Assembly (NCBI RefSeq): GCF_015220045.1
Contig: NZ_JADBGB010000001.1
Span: 310,001-374,000 of the forward strand
DNA length: 64,000 nt
Source: Marivivens aquimaris
Lineage (GTDB): Bacteria > Pseudomonadota > Alphaproteobacteria > Rhodobacterales > Rhodobacteraceae
Direction: 5' to 3'
Notes under the pieces: model-generated
Told to the model about the DNA's origin: nothing
Database searches by the model: none
The model's input: the letters and a program-made list of their open reading frames with translations, nothing else
Shown here: positions 36,951 through 45,329 of the stretch, one piece after another
Layout of the letters: each line of letters opens with the position of its first letter
Numbering within the stretch: position 1 is the first letter of the stretch
Position numbers and translations under genes: made by a program

Positions 36951-37307
36951 GTGAAACGTTTCGGGGTTTTCATGGCAGTGGTTTGCGCCACCGCGGCAGG
37001 AGCGCAAGACATCGCGCTTCCGTCGGGTGCGTCCGCAACGCTGTTTGAAACGCTTCCCGAAGAAACGCTCGTGCGTTTCCGTTTCATGTCGGACGGTCTG
37101 GCAGCGGATACGGATTACGATCTGATCGCCGCCGATATGACTGCCCTTTGCGAAACCACTGCGGGGGAGGTGCCGAGCGGCCTGAACCGCGCTGTCGTAT
37201 CGCTTTCGTCGCAGGCTTTGCCCCTTGGAGCGGTCGCTCCGGAGGTCGTTCAGTTTTTTGAGGCCTACACAATTGAAGACGGTCGGTGCATGTGGGAGCC
37301 ATTCTGA
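36951..37307 (+). CDS. Secreted protein of unknown function (possible DUF6497 type)
   Basis: 118 aa from a GTG start with GGGAGA upstream. Signal peptide of ~18 residues (cleavage near AGAQD). The mature part has two cysteines (ALCETT, GRCMW) likely to form a disulfide and no known catalytic motif. I recall related small proteins at this position between pccB and pccA in other Rhodobacteraceae, sometimes labelled DUF6497, but cannot verify it. Its TGA overlaps the ATG of a short open frame by one base. Confidence 0.7.
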   Translation: MKRFGVFMAVVCATAAGAQDIALPSGASATLFETLPEETLVRFRFMSDGLAADTDYDLIAADMTALCETTAGEVPSGLNRAVVSLSSQALPLGAVAPEVVQFFEAYTIEDGRCMWEPF

Positions 37308-37387
37308 TGACTCTCTTCAATCATGCGAGGCCGATCATGACCTATTCGACGCTGAACGCGCTCACCTTCCGCAAGGAGGCCATCTGA
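37307..37387 (+). CDS. Putative 26-codon coupled small ORF
   Basis: Its ATG shares a base with the stop of the secreted-protein gene (TGATGA), and its TGA shares a base with the ATG of the next gene (CTGATGC). A GGGAG site lies 10 nt before the start. The encoded peptide begins MTLFNHARP and ends LTFRKEAI; codons for RKEA contain AAGGAGG, the ribosome site of the next gene. An internal ATG at 37337, with GAGG upstream, would give 16 aa. It may be a real microprotein or a coupling device that carries ribosomes to the next gene. Confidence 0.45.
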   Translation: MTLFNHARPIMTYSTLNALTFRKEAI

Positions 37388-37776
37388 TGCACAAGCACCG
37401 TGGCTTCCCTTCTCGCCTTCCGTCCTCGGACTTCCAGTTCACCATCCGCCGCGCCAACCCGCGCGGTGTGACCCCGCTCGTGGCTCGCGAACGTTTCCGC
37501 GACCGCCGTCATGCCGACAAAAAGGCGGACGAAGGTTTCATGGCTGCCCTGTGGCACCACTTCGGCGAAGAGCCGTTCGAGCGCGGTAACCTCGATGCGG
37601 GCCGTCTGGGCTGGCTGTTGGGCCGCGAGGTCGTGGTCGTCGACAAGGACGCGTTCGACCCCAAAGATTATGAAGCGATGCTGCGCATCGACGTCGCCAA
37701 AGCGAAGATCAGCTTTCCGGCGGTGTTCGACGAGGGCGCCGACTTCTTCGAAGAGGATGACGAGGAATGGGACTGA
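37387..37776 (+). CDS. Conserved hypothetical protein
   Basis: 129 aa, no signal peptide or membrane segment, soluble. N-terminus basic (MHKHRGFPSRLPSSDFQF), C-terminus very acidic (FEEDDEEWD). Contains FMAALWHHFGEEPFERG and GRLGWLLGREVVVVDKDAFDP. Family unknown to me. ATG 37387 is preceded by a perfect AAGGAGG; the frame open upstream to 37225 overlaps the preceding genes in another frame and is not used. Confidence 0.75.
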   Translation: MHKHRGFPSRLPSSDFQFTIRRANPRGVTPLVARERFRDRRHADKKADEGFMAALWHHFGEEPFERGNLDAGRLGWLLGREVVVVDKDAFDPKDYEAMLRIDVAKAKISFPAVFDEGADFFEEDDEEWD

Positions 37777-37923
37777 TCGGCACGCTTTGGCCGACGTCCT
37801 TCGAGGCTCGGCAAAATACGGCCCACCCGCAGGGGGGTGAGCAAAACGCCATTGGGACACCGTCCAAGGCGTGCCAACATGTCTCTGCATCCTTGGATGC
37901 ACACGTTTCCGAACGTTTCCCTT

Positions 37924-37967
37924 CCACGATCCGGCCTGTTTCTCCAGTTAGCGGGCCGGATCTGTGG
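37924..37967. other. Long hairpin in the 292-nt gap before the small lipoprotein gene
   Basis: GATCCGGCC (37928-37936) pairs with GGCCGGATC (37954-37962), extended by CCAC/GTGG outside with a bulge; loop 17 nt. No T-run. The rest of 37777-38068 shows nothing I can name. It could be a regulatory RNA structure or the end of a small RNA. Confidence 0.4.
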
Positions 37968-38068
37968 ATGCCCGCTGGCGGAGAGCCGCGCAAAAAAAGT
38001 TCCATCACTGCGGAACTCAATGGTTCCCGATACTGTTATCCTTCCAACCATCAGAAGGGTATTTACAG

Positions 38069-38272
38069 ATGTTCAAAGCAACTTGGATTGTCGCCGCAGT
38101 CGCAACTCTCGGCCTCTCGGCATGTCTCGACACCGACCTCGAGCGCGGCCTCGCTGGCGCAACCGCTGGCGCTGTCGTCGCTGGCCAGACCAACGTTGAT
38201 CCGGCAGTCGGCGCAGTCGCTGGCGGCGCAATCGGCGTTACCTGCTCGAACTACTCGTCGGTTTGTAACTGA
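38069..38272 (+). CDS. Small glycine-rich lipoprotein
   Basis: 67 aa. Lipobox LSAC, then DTDLERGLAGATAGAVVAGQ and AVGAVAGGAIGVTC, a glycine/alanine zipper-like pattern found in small outer-membrane-associated lipoproteins. Function unknown. Followed by two hairpins, the second a strong terminator. Presumably its own transcription unit. Confidence 0.75.
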   Translation: MFKATWIVAAVATLGLSACLDTDLERGLAGATAGAVVAGQTNVDPAVGAVAGGAIGVTCSNYSSVCN

Positions 38273-38309
38273 TAAGATTTCGCGTCCTTCGGGACGTCTG
38301 ACTTCACCT

Positions 38310-38347
38310 GACCGCCGTAGGGACCATTCCGTCCCTGCGGCGGTTTT
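38310..38347 (+). terminator. Intrinsic terminator between the small lipoprotein and pccA
   Basis: ACCGCCGTAGGGAC (38311-38324) pairs along 14 bp (one G-U) with GTCCCTGCGGCGGT (38331-38344), then TTTGC. A smaller CGTCC-TTCG-GGACG hairpin precedes it at 38283-38296. It ends only 20 nt before the pccA start, leaving little room for a separate promoter, so attenuation of pccA is possible. Confidence 0.7.
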
Positions 38348-38368
38348 GCATTCAAAGGACCCCTGCGC

Positions 38369-40369
38369 ATGTTCAAGAAGATCCTGATCGCCAACCGCGG
38401 CGAGATCGCCTGTCGTGTCATCAAGACGGCCCGCAAAATGGGCATCAAGACCGTCGCCGTTTACTCGGACGCCGACAAGAACGCGCTGCATGTGCAGATG
38501 GCCGACGAAGCTGTCCACATCGGCCCGCCGCCCGCGAACCAGTCGTACATCGTGATCGACAAGATCATGCAGGCGATCAAGGACACCGGCGCAGAGGCAG
38601 TTCATCCGGGTTATGGCTTCCTGTCGGAGAACCCGAAGTTCGCCGAGGCTCTGGAGGCCGCTGGCGTTGCGTTCATCGGCCCGCCGGTTGGCGCGATCGA
38701 AGCGATGGGTGACAAGATCACCTCCAAGAAAATCGCGCAGGACGCTCAGGTTAGCACCGTTCCGGGCTACATGGGTCTGATCGAGGACGCCGACGAAGCC
38801 GTCAAAATCTCGAACCAGATCGGTTATCCGGTGATGATCAAAGCCTCCGCAGGTGGCGGCGGTAAGGGGATGCGTATCGCGTGGAACGACGAAGAAGCCC
38901 GCGAAGGGTTCCAGTCGTCCAAGAACGAAGCCGCCAACAGCTTTGGTGACGACCGTATCTTTATCGAAAAATTCGTCACGCAGCCGCGCCACATCGAAAT
39001 TCAGGTGCTCGCCGACCAGCACGGCAATGCTGTCTACCTGCATGAGCGTGAATGCTCGATCCAGCGCCGTAACCAGAAAGTCGTCGAAGAGGCCCCGTCG
39101 CCGTTCCTCGATGAAGCCACCCGCAAGGCCATGGGCGAACAGTCCGTCGCGCTGGCCAAGGCCGTGGGCTACGCCTCTGCCGGTACCGTCGAATTCATCG
39201 TCGATGGCGACCGCAACTTCTACTTCCTCGAAATGAACACCCGCCTTCAGGTGGAACACCCCGTGACCGAACTCATCACCGGCATCGACCTTGTCGAGCA
39301 GATGATCCGTGTCGCTAACGGTGAGACCCTGCCGTTCAAGCAGGAAGACCTGAAGATCAACGGGTGGGCCATCGAAAACCGCCTCTATGCCGAAGACCCG
39401 TACCGCAACTTCCTGCCGTCCATCGGCCGCCTGACCCGCTACCGTCCGCCCGTCGAGGGCCAGAGCCAGACCGGCGGCATCGTGCGCAACGACACCGGCG
39501 TCTACGAGGGCGGCGAAATCAGCATGTACTATGACCCGATGATCGCGAAGCTCTGCACGTGGGGTGAAACCCGTGCCGACGCGATCGAGGAAATGCGCGT
39601 GGCTCTCGATACGTTCGAAGTCGAAGGCATCGGTCACAACCTGCCGTTCGTCGCTGCCGTGATGGATCACGAGCGCTTCACTTCGGGCAACATGACCACC
39701 GCGTTCATCGCCGAAGAATACCCCGAGGGCTTTGAAGGCGTGACACTGCCGGAGGCCGATCTGATCAAGGTCGCAGCCGCCGCTGCCGCCATGAACCGCG
39801 TCGCTGAAATCCGGCGTACCCGTGTCTCGGGCCGCATGAGCAACCACGAGCGCCGCGTTGGCACCGAATGGCACGTCGCTGTTCAGGGGCAGGAATTCGT
39901 GCTCGACATCGACGCCGACAAAGATGGCTCGAACGTTACGATCAACGGCAAGACCATGCGCGTCGAAAGCGACTGGACACCGGGCGATAGCCTTGCGCGC
40001 TTGACGGTTGGCGGTGAAAGCCTCGTCCTGAAGGTCGATAAGATCACCCACGGTTTCCGCATCCGTCTGCGCGGCGCCGACCTCAAGGTCCACGTCCGTA
40101 CTCCGCGTCAGGCCGAACTGGCCAAGCTGATGCCGGAGAAACTGCCGCCCGATACCTCGAAGCTGCTGCTCTGCCCGATGCCGGGTCTGATCGTGAAGAT
40201 CAACGTCGAGGTCGGCGAAGAGGTTCAGGAAGGGCAGGCACTCTGCACCGTCGAGGCGATGAAGATGGAAAACATCCTTCGCGCTGAACGCCGAGGTGTG
40301 GTCAAGCAGGTCAATGCCACAGCGGGCGATAGCCTCGCCGTGGACGACGTAATCATCGAATTCGAGTGA
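38369..40369 (+). CDS. pccA: Propionyl-CoA carboxylase alpha subunit (biotin carboxylase/BCCP)
   Basis: 666 aa. Residues 1-450 are the biotin carboxylase part (ILIANRGEIACRV; ATP-grasp loop KASAGGGGKGMRI; MNTRLQVEHPVTE), a linker (BT domain) to ~590, then the biotinyl domain with VEAMKMEN, biotin Lys632. Charges biotin with CO2 for PccB; part of the route from propionyl-CoA to succinyl-CoA. Ends convergent with the DUF4174 gene. Start ATG 38369 with AAAGGACC upstream. Confidence 0.97.
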   Translation: MFKKILIANRGEIACRVIKTARKMGIKTVAVYSDADKNALHVQMADEAVHIGPPPANQSYIVIDKIMQAIKDTGAEAVHPGYGFLSENPKFAEALEAAGVAFIGPPVGAIEAMGDKITSKKIAQDAQVSTVPGYMGLIEDADEAVKISNQIGYPVMIKASAGGGGKGMRIAWNDEEAREGFQSSKNEAANSFGDDRIFIEKFVTQPRHIEIQVLADQHGNAVYLHERECSIQRRNQKVVEEAPSPFLDEATRKAMGEQSVALAKAVGYASAGTVEFIVDGDRNFYFLEMNTRLQVEHPVTELITGIDLVEQMIRVANGETLPFKQEDLKINGWAIENRLYAEDPYRNFLPSIGRLTRYRPPVEGQSQTGGIVRNDTGVYEGGEISMYYDPMIAKLCTWGETRADAIEEMRVALDTFEVEGIGHNLPFVAAVMDHERFTSGNMTTAFIAEEYPEGFEGVTLPEADLIKVAAAAAAMNRVAEIRRTRVSGRMSNHERRVGTEWHVAVQGQEFVLDIDADKDGSNVTINGKTMRVESDWTPGDSLARLTVGGESLVLKVDKITHGFRIRLRGADLKVHVRTPRQAELAKLMPEKLPPDTSKLLLCPMPGLIVKINVEVGEEVQEGQALCTVEAMKMENILRAERRGVVKQVNATAGDSLAVDDVIIEFE

Positions 40370-40391
40370 TCGGGCAGGGCGGACATATTAA

Positions 40392-40412
40392 GGGCCCGCT
40401 CCGGCGGGCTTA
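40392..40412. terminator. Hairpin between convergent pccA and DUF4174 gene
   Basis: GCCCGC-TCCG-GCGGGC stem directly before the DUF4174 stop; short T/A flanks only. Possible shared terminator. Confidence 0.4.
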
Positions 40413-40877
40413 CCGTCCGATACGGACCGAGCCTGCTTCCTGCATTCGCAGCGGGGAGCGGTCGATGGTCCGTGTGATCTCGTGGACTTCCCACGGTGCG
40501 GGCTTGCGCAAGGCAACGCGTCCGTCCTTATCGATCAGCACCATTGCAAACCCGTGCGGACGAAGCTTCGACCTCAAAGGGCTGCGTTCGTCCGGTTCGG
40601 CATCGGTCACGACGATCACATCGCGTTCCGCCAGCTCGCCCATGTCTTCGAGCAGCAGCGCCACCTGTTCCTGGTACTGCGGATCGAACGTGGTTTCGGC
40701 AAAGACGACCACGATCCGCGCGCGCCACATCAGCGCGTCCGGATCGACGTCTGCCGCGTCGAATATCTGCAACGGATTTTCCTGCCACTGTTCCAGCAGC
40801 GGCGGGTCCTGCGCGTCCTGTGCCGAGGCAAAGGCGGGCAAAGCGCAACAAAGTGCAAGCGCGAGTAAGTGCTTCAT
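40410..40877 (-). CDS. DUF4174-type periplasmic protein
   Basis: 155 aa. Signal peptide (residues 1-19, CALPAFASA cleavage region). The mature part, with ARIVVVFAETTFDPQYQEQ and VALRKPAPWEVHEITRTIDRSP, matches DUF4174, a thioredoxin-like fold without the CxxC redox pair. Function unknown. Start at 40877 (MKHLLALAL); the frame open to 40979 is too long for the family. Divergent from the mutase gene over 142 nt. Confidence 0.85.
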   Translation of the reverse strand: MKHLLALALCCALPAFASAQDAQDPPLLEQWQENPLQIFDAADVDPDALMWRARIVVVFAETTFDPQYQEQVALLLEDMGELAERDVIVVTDAEPDERSPLRSKLRPHGFAMVLIDKDGRVALRKPAPWEVHEITRTIDRSPLRMQEAGSVRIGR

Positions 40878-40942
40878 ACCGCTCAATATAGGCATCTTGG
40901 TGCCCAACGCTAAGAGGGCAAATTCCCTTTTGGTGCGACAAA

Positions 40943-40983
40943 TTTCGCAAACCGCCCAACCGGCGGTCTGACTTTGCATTTGC
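40943..40983. promoter_or_regulatory. Degenerate TTTGC-type sites upstream of the mutase gene
   Basis: TTTCGCAAA at 40943-40951 and a direct repeat TTTGCATTTGC at 40973-40983, in the region between the DUF4174 gene and the methylmalonyl-CoA mutase gene. Weaker than the sites near pccR and pccB; possible PccR control. Confidence 0.4.
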
Positions 40984-41019
40984 GGCGCACCCTGCGCCCC
41001 TGTTCACGGAGGACGGAGA

Positions 41020-43146
41020 ATGGGTAACAAGGACACTTGGGCCGCAATGGCCGAAAAGGAACTCAAGGGCCGTTCGCCGGACGATCTGGTGTGGAACACG
41101 CTTGAGGGTATTCCGGTCAAGCCGCTCTACACGGCTGAAGACACCGAGGGCCTTGAGCACCTTGGCTCCATGCCGGGCGAAGCGCCGTTCACACGCGGCC
41201 CCCGCGCCACCATGTACGCAGGCCGTCCGTGGACGATCCGCCAGTACGCGGGTTTCTCCACCGCCGAGGAGTCGAACGCCTTCTACCGCAAGGCGCTCGC
41301 CGCAGGTCAGCAGGGCGTCTCGGTCGCCTTCGACCTCGCGACACACCGTGGCTACGATAGCGACCACCCGCGCGTTGAAGGTGACGTGGGCAAAGCAGGC
41401 GTGGCCATCGACAGCGTCGAGGACATGAAGATCCTGTTCGATGGCATCCCGCTCGACCAGATTTCGGTTTCCATGACCATGAACGGCGCGGTTATTCCGA
41501 TCCTCTCCAACTTCATCGTCACCGGAGAAGAGCAGGGCGTCGACCGCAGCCTGCTGTCCGGCACGATCCAGAACGACATCCTCAAGGAGTTCATGGTCCG
41601 CAACACCTACGTTTACCCGCCCGAAGCCTCGATGCGGATCATTGCGGACATCATCGAATACACCTCGAACGAGATGCCGAAGTTCAACTCGATCTCGATC
41701 TCCGGCTACCACATGCAGGAAGCTGGCGCGAACCTCGTGCAGGAGCTTGCCTACACGCTCGCTGATGGCCGCGAGTACGTGCGCACAGCGATTGCTGCAG
41801 GCATGGACGTCGACAAGTTCGCACCGCGCCTGTCGTTCTTCTTTGCCATCGGCATGAACTTCTTCATGGAAGCGGCCAAGCTGCGCGCTGCCCGTCTGCT
41901 GTGGCACCGTATCATGTCGGAGTTCAATCCGCAGAAGCCGGGTTCGTCGATGCTTCGCACCCACTGCCAGACCTCGGGCGTGTCGCTTCAGGAACAGGAC
42001 CCCTACAACAACGTGGTTCGCACCGCTTATGAGGCGATGGCCGCCGCGCTGGGCGGCACCCAGTCGCTGCACACCAACGCGCTGGACGAAGCGATTGCGC
42101 TGCCGACCGAGTTTTCGGCCCGCATTGCCCGCAATACCCAGCTGATCCTGCAAGAAGAGACTGGCGTCACCAACGTCGTCGATCCGCTGGCAGGTTCCTA
42201 CTACGTCGAAAGCCTCACCGCACAACTGGCCGAAGAAGCGTGGAAGCTGATCGAAGAAGTCGAGGAAATGGGCGGTATGACCAAGGCCGTGGCCTCGGGT
42301 ATGCCCAAACTCCGCATCGAGGAAAGCGCCGCCAAGCGTCAGGCGATGATCGACCGCGGCGACGAAGTCATCGTCGGCGTGAACAAATATCGCCTCGCCA
42401 AGGAAGAGCCGATCGACATCCTCGACATCGACAACCGCGCCGTCCGCGAAGCGCAGGTCGCCCGTATCGAGCGCACCCGTGCGAACCGTGACGAAGCCGC
42501 ATGTCAGGCCACTCTGGAAGAACTGACCCGCCGCGCCAAGGAAGGCGGCAATCTGCTCGAGGCTGCCGTCGACGCCGCCCGTGCCCGTGCCACCGTGGGA
42601 GAAATCAGCATGGCAATGGAGAAGGAATTCGGTCGTCACCGCGCCGAGGTCAAAACCCTCGCTGGTGTCTATGGCGCAGCTTACGAAGGCGACGAAGGTT
42701 TCGCGGCGATCCAGAGGTCGGTCGAAGCCTTTGCCGAAGAAGAAGGCCGCCGCCCGCGTATGCTCGTGGTCAAGATGGGGCAGGACGGACACGACCGCGG
42801 CGCCAAGGTCATCGCCACCGCCTTTGCCGATATCGGCTTTGACGTTGACGTAGGCCCGCTGTTCCAGACCCCCGCAGAGGCCGCGCAGGACGCCATCGAC
42901 AACGACGTCCACGTGGTTGGTATCTCGTCGCAGGCGGCTGGTCACAAAACCCTCGCACCGCAGCTGGTGCAGGCGCTGAAGGACGCAGGCGCAGACGACA
43001 TCATCGTCATCTGCGGCGGCGTGATCCCGCAGCAGGACTACCAGTTCCTCTATGACAGCGGGGTCAAAGCCATCTTCGGTCCGGGGACGAACATCCCCAA
43101 AGCGGCGGAGGACATCCTCCAGATCATCCGCGACACCCGCGCCTAA
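41020..43146 (+). CDS. Methylmalonyl-CoA mutase
   Basis: 708 aa, single-chain form. TIM-barrel substrate domain (residues ~20-540; [24 protein letters not shown] trimmed, [11 protein letters not shown]) and a C-terminal cobalamin domain with DGHDRG (Asp589, His591, Gly594), whose histidine binds B12 cobalt. Isomerises methylmalonyl-CoA to succinyl-CoA, the step after Pcc. ATG 41020 has GGAGGACGGAG. An epimerase and a MeaB-type chaperone are not in the window. Confidence 0.97.
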   Translation: MGNKDTWAAMAEKELKGRSPDDLVWNTLEGIPVKPLYTAEDTEGLEHLGSMPGEAPFTRGPRATMYAGRPWTIRQYAGFSTAEESNAFYRKALAAGQQGVSVAFDLATHRGYDSDHPRVEGDVGKAGVAIDSVEDMKILFDGIPLDQISVSMTMNGAVIPILSNFIVTGEEQGVDRSLLSGTIQNDILKEFMVRNTYVYPPEASMRIIADIIEYTSNEMPKFNSISISGYHMQEAGANLVQELAYTLADGREYVRTAIAAGMDVDKFAPRLSFFFAIGMNFFMEAAKLRAARLLWHRIMSEFNPQKPGSSMLRTHCQTSGVSLQEQDPYNNVVRTAYEAMAAALGGTQSLHTNALDEAIALPTEFSARIARNTQLILQEETGVTNVVDPLAGSYYVESLTAQLAEEAWKLIEEVEEMGGMTKAVASGMPKLRIEESAAKRQAMIDRGDEVIVGVNKYRLAKEEPIDILDIDNRAVREAQVARIERTRANRDEAACQATLEELTRRAKEGGNLLEAAVDAARARATVGEISMAMEKEFGRHRAEVKTLAGVYGAAYEGDEGFAAIQRSVEAFAEEEGRRPRMLVVKMGQDGHDRGAKVIATAFADIGFDVDVGPLFQTPAEAAQDAIDNDVHVVGISSQAAGHKTLAPQLVQALKDAGADDIIVICGGVIPQQDYQFLYDSGVKAIFGPGTNIPKAAEDILQIIRDTRA

Positions 43147-43182
43147 CAAAAAAGCCCCGCCAATCCGGCGGGGCTTTTCGTT
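43147..43182. terminator. Bidirectional terminator between the mutase gene and nhaA
   Basis: AAAAGCCCCGCC-AATCC-GGCGGGGCTTTT; A-run before and T-run after, so suited to both convergent genes. Confidence 0.9.
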
Positions 43183-43200
43183 TCAGAGCGGGGCGGGCCG

Positions 43201-44445
43201 TTAGTGGCTGCCGCCTTGCACAACAGGGCTCTCTTTGGCGTCAGCGTCGGCATGTGGATCAGCGCGGTCGGCCTTTTCAGCCTTGGCCACCGGAATGCTG
43301 CGCAGCACAATAAATCCGGTGATCGCCGACAGGATCGAACCCGCGAGCACACCGATGCGGACTTCGTTCATGTAGATGCTGCCGTCACCGAAGCTCAGGC
43401 CACCGATGAACAGCGACATTGTGAAACCGATACCCGCAAGGCAACTGACCCCGTAAATATGGCGCCAGGTGACACCGTAGGGCAGCTTTGCGATGCCCGT
43501 TTTCACCAAGATCCATGTCATGCCGAAGACACCGATCTTCTTGCCGAAGTAGAGACCCAGCACGATGCCGATGACGACCGGCGAGAACACCTGATCCCAC
43601 GTGATGCCGGTCAGCACGACGCCTGCGTTGGCGAAGGCGAAGATCGGCACGATCAGGAAGAACACGTAATCGGACAGCGAGTCCTCGATCGCGTGGAGCG
43701 GCGACTTGCCGTATTTATCCTTCAGCGGGATGAAGAACGCAGTGATGACACCGGCCAGTGTGGCGTGGACACCCGACTTCAGCACGAAAATCCACAGGAT
43801 GATACCGAGCAGAATGGACGGCGCAACGCGGTGGTAGCCCTTCCAGTTGCGGTACCACAGGCCAGCCAGCGGCAGCAGCGCGAGGAACAGGTAATCGACC
43901 TTCAGGTCGGCGGTGTAGAACATCGCAATGATCAGGATCGCACCGAGGTCGTCGAGGATCGCCAGCGTCAGCAGGAACACCTTCAACGCCGCAGGAATGC
44001 GGTTGCCGAGGAGCGCCATGACGCCGACCGCAAACGCGATGTCGGTCGCGGCGGGGATCGCCCAGCCGTGGATCGTCTCGGGGTTGGACCAGTTGATGAT
44101 CGCGTAAATCAGCGAAGGCATCGCCATACCGCCGATAGCCGCAGCACCCGGAAGGATGACATCACGCGGGTTCTTCAGCTTCCCTTCCAGCATCTCGCGT
44201 TTGAGTTCGAGGCCGATGAGGAAGAAGAAAATGGCCATCAAGCCGTCGTTGATCCATAATATCAACGCTTTTTCAATGCCGTCTCCGCCGAATGTTACGG
44301 CGAAATATGTGTTGAGGATTCCGTGGTAGGTGTCCGTCAGCGCAGAGTTGGCGACGATCAGCGCAAGCACGGCCGAAACCATTAGGACGATACCGCCTGC
44401 CGCGTCGTGGCGGAAAAAGCGGTCGAGTGCAGATGCAAGTGACAT
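43201..44445 (-). CDS. nhaA: Na+/H+ antiporter NhaA
   Basis: 414 aa. Eleven to twelve hydrophobic segments; the two ion-binding aspartates are Asp165-Asp166 in LAILDDLGAI, with Asp135 in ATDIAFAVGVMALLG. Exchanges Na+ or Li+ out for protons, important for life in sea water. The hydrophilic tail (~390-414) is rich in Asp/Ala/Lys. The 200-nt upstream gap, shared with the divergent gene, shows no riboswitch I can support. Confidence 0.96.
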   Translation of the reverse strand: MSLASALDRFFRHDAAGGIVLMVSAVLALIVANSALTDTYHGILNTYFAVTFGGDGIEKALILWINDGLMAIFFFLIGLELKREMLEGKLKNPRDVILPGAAAIGGMAMPSLIYAIINWSNPETIHGWAIPAATDIAFAVGVMALLGNRIPAALKVFLLTLAILDDLGAILIIAMFYTADLKVDYLFLALLPLAGLWYRNWKGYHRVAPSILLGIILWIFVLKSGVHATLAGVITAFFIPLKDKYGKSPLHAIEDSLSDYVFFLIVPIFAFANAGVVLTGITWDQVFSPVVIGIVLGLYFGKKIGVFGMTWILVKTGIAKLPYGVTWRHIYGVSCLAGIGFTMSLFIGGLSFGDGSIYMNEVRIGVLAGSILSAITGFIVLRSIPVAKAEKADRADPHADADAKESPVVQGGSH

Positions 44446-44645
44446 AAGTATCCGGTCGTTTGTGTGATCTATCGTAGTGACTTATGCGTGAGCCTCTCGT
44501 CATCAATAGGTGATCTTGGGAACTTCGTCGCATGTGCGCACAAAAACCGTGGAAATCTGGGTCATTTAGCTCTTTCATGTGACGAGAGGTCGCGTCAAAA
44601 AGACGGCTCTGGTAATTAGCTGAACTGAATGGTGTAGATGCCGTT

Positions 44646-45329
44646 ATGTCGATCTGGTCCCGCATTGCTGACGCCATCTCCGCACTTCGCCACGGCGAAG
44701 GGCTGGCTGCGGTGTTCGACAAGCTGCGCAACCCGCCGGAAAAGTCCGTCGGCTTTGCGATTGCTGTCATCGCGCTGGGCGCCAAAATGGCGAAGGCGGA
44801 CGGTCTTGTAACCCGCGACGAGGTCACCGCCTTCCGCGAGGTGTTCGCGATCAATCAGGCGGACGAGGCGAATGCGGCGAAAGTCTTCAACCTCGCCCGT
44901 CAGGACGTTGCAGGATACGAGGACTACGCCCGCCGCATCGCCCGCATGTTTCAGGACGACGCCCAGCCGCTCCGCGATCTGATGGAGGGGCTCTTCCACA
45001 TCGCGCTGGCCGACGGCGAGTATCACGATGCCGAAGACCAGTTCCTGCGCAGTGTGGCCGAGATTTTCGGCTTTGACGAACGCTGCTTCCGCGTGATCCG
45101 CGCCCGTTTTGTGGATGATGCCGAACGCGATCCTTATGACGTGCTGGGCGTGACCCCGCAGACCCCGATTGCCGACATCCGCAAGGCGTGGCGCAACGCG
45201 GTCCGCGACAACCATCCCGACCGGATGCTCGCCCGCGGTGTTCCGCAGGAAGCGATCAAACTGGCCGAACGCCGCCTCATCGACGTCAACCGCGCGTGGG
45301 AAGAGATCAACGGCAAAGCCGCCGCATGA
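44646..45329 (+). CDS. TerB/J-domain (DjlA-like) co-chaperone, soluble
   Basis: 227 aa. Residues ~35-150 are a TerB-like helical domain (VIALGAKMAKADGLVTRDEV, FHIALADGEYHDAEDQFL); the C-terminal ~65 residues are a J-domain (YDVLGVTP, HPD in DNHPDRML). DjlA of enterobacteria has an N-terminal membrane anchor; none is seen here. It probably recruits DnaK. Its stop overlaps the next gene by 4 nt. Confidence 0.9.
   Translation: MSIWSRIADAISALRHGEGLAAVFDKLRNPPEKSVGFAIAVIALGAKMAKADGLVTRDEVTAFREVFAINQADEANAAKVFNLARQDVAGYEDYARRIARMFQDDAQPLRDLMEGLFHIALADGEYHDAEDQFLRSVAEIFGFDERCFRVIRARFVDDAERDPYDVLGVTPQTPIADIRKAWRNAVRDNHPDRMLARGVPQEAIKLAERRLIDVNRAWEEINGKAAA

Noticed and set aside
38063..40093. 676-codon minus-strand frame opposite pccA
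   Set aside because: A typical GC-rich antisense shadow; pccA is a full canonical protein.
40528..43149. Very long open frame (873 codons) on the minus strand opposite the methylmalonyl-CoA mutase gene
   Set aside because: It mirrors the codon phase of a high-GC gene, with no domain and no ribosome site; the plus-strand mutase is unmistakable.
44446..44645. Ion-responsive riboswitch upstream of nhaA
   Set aside because: The 200-nt gap is shared with a divergent gene and shows no conserved stem set that I can recognise; a covariance-model search would settle it.
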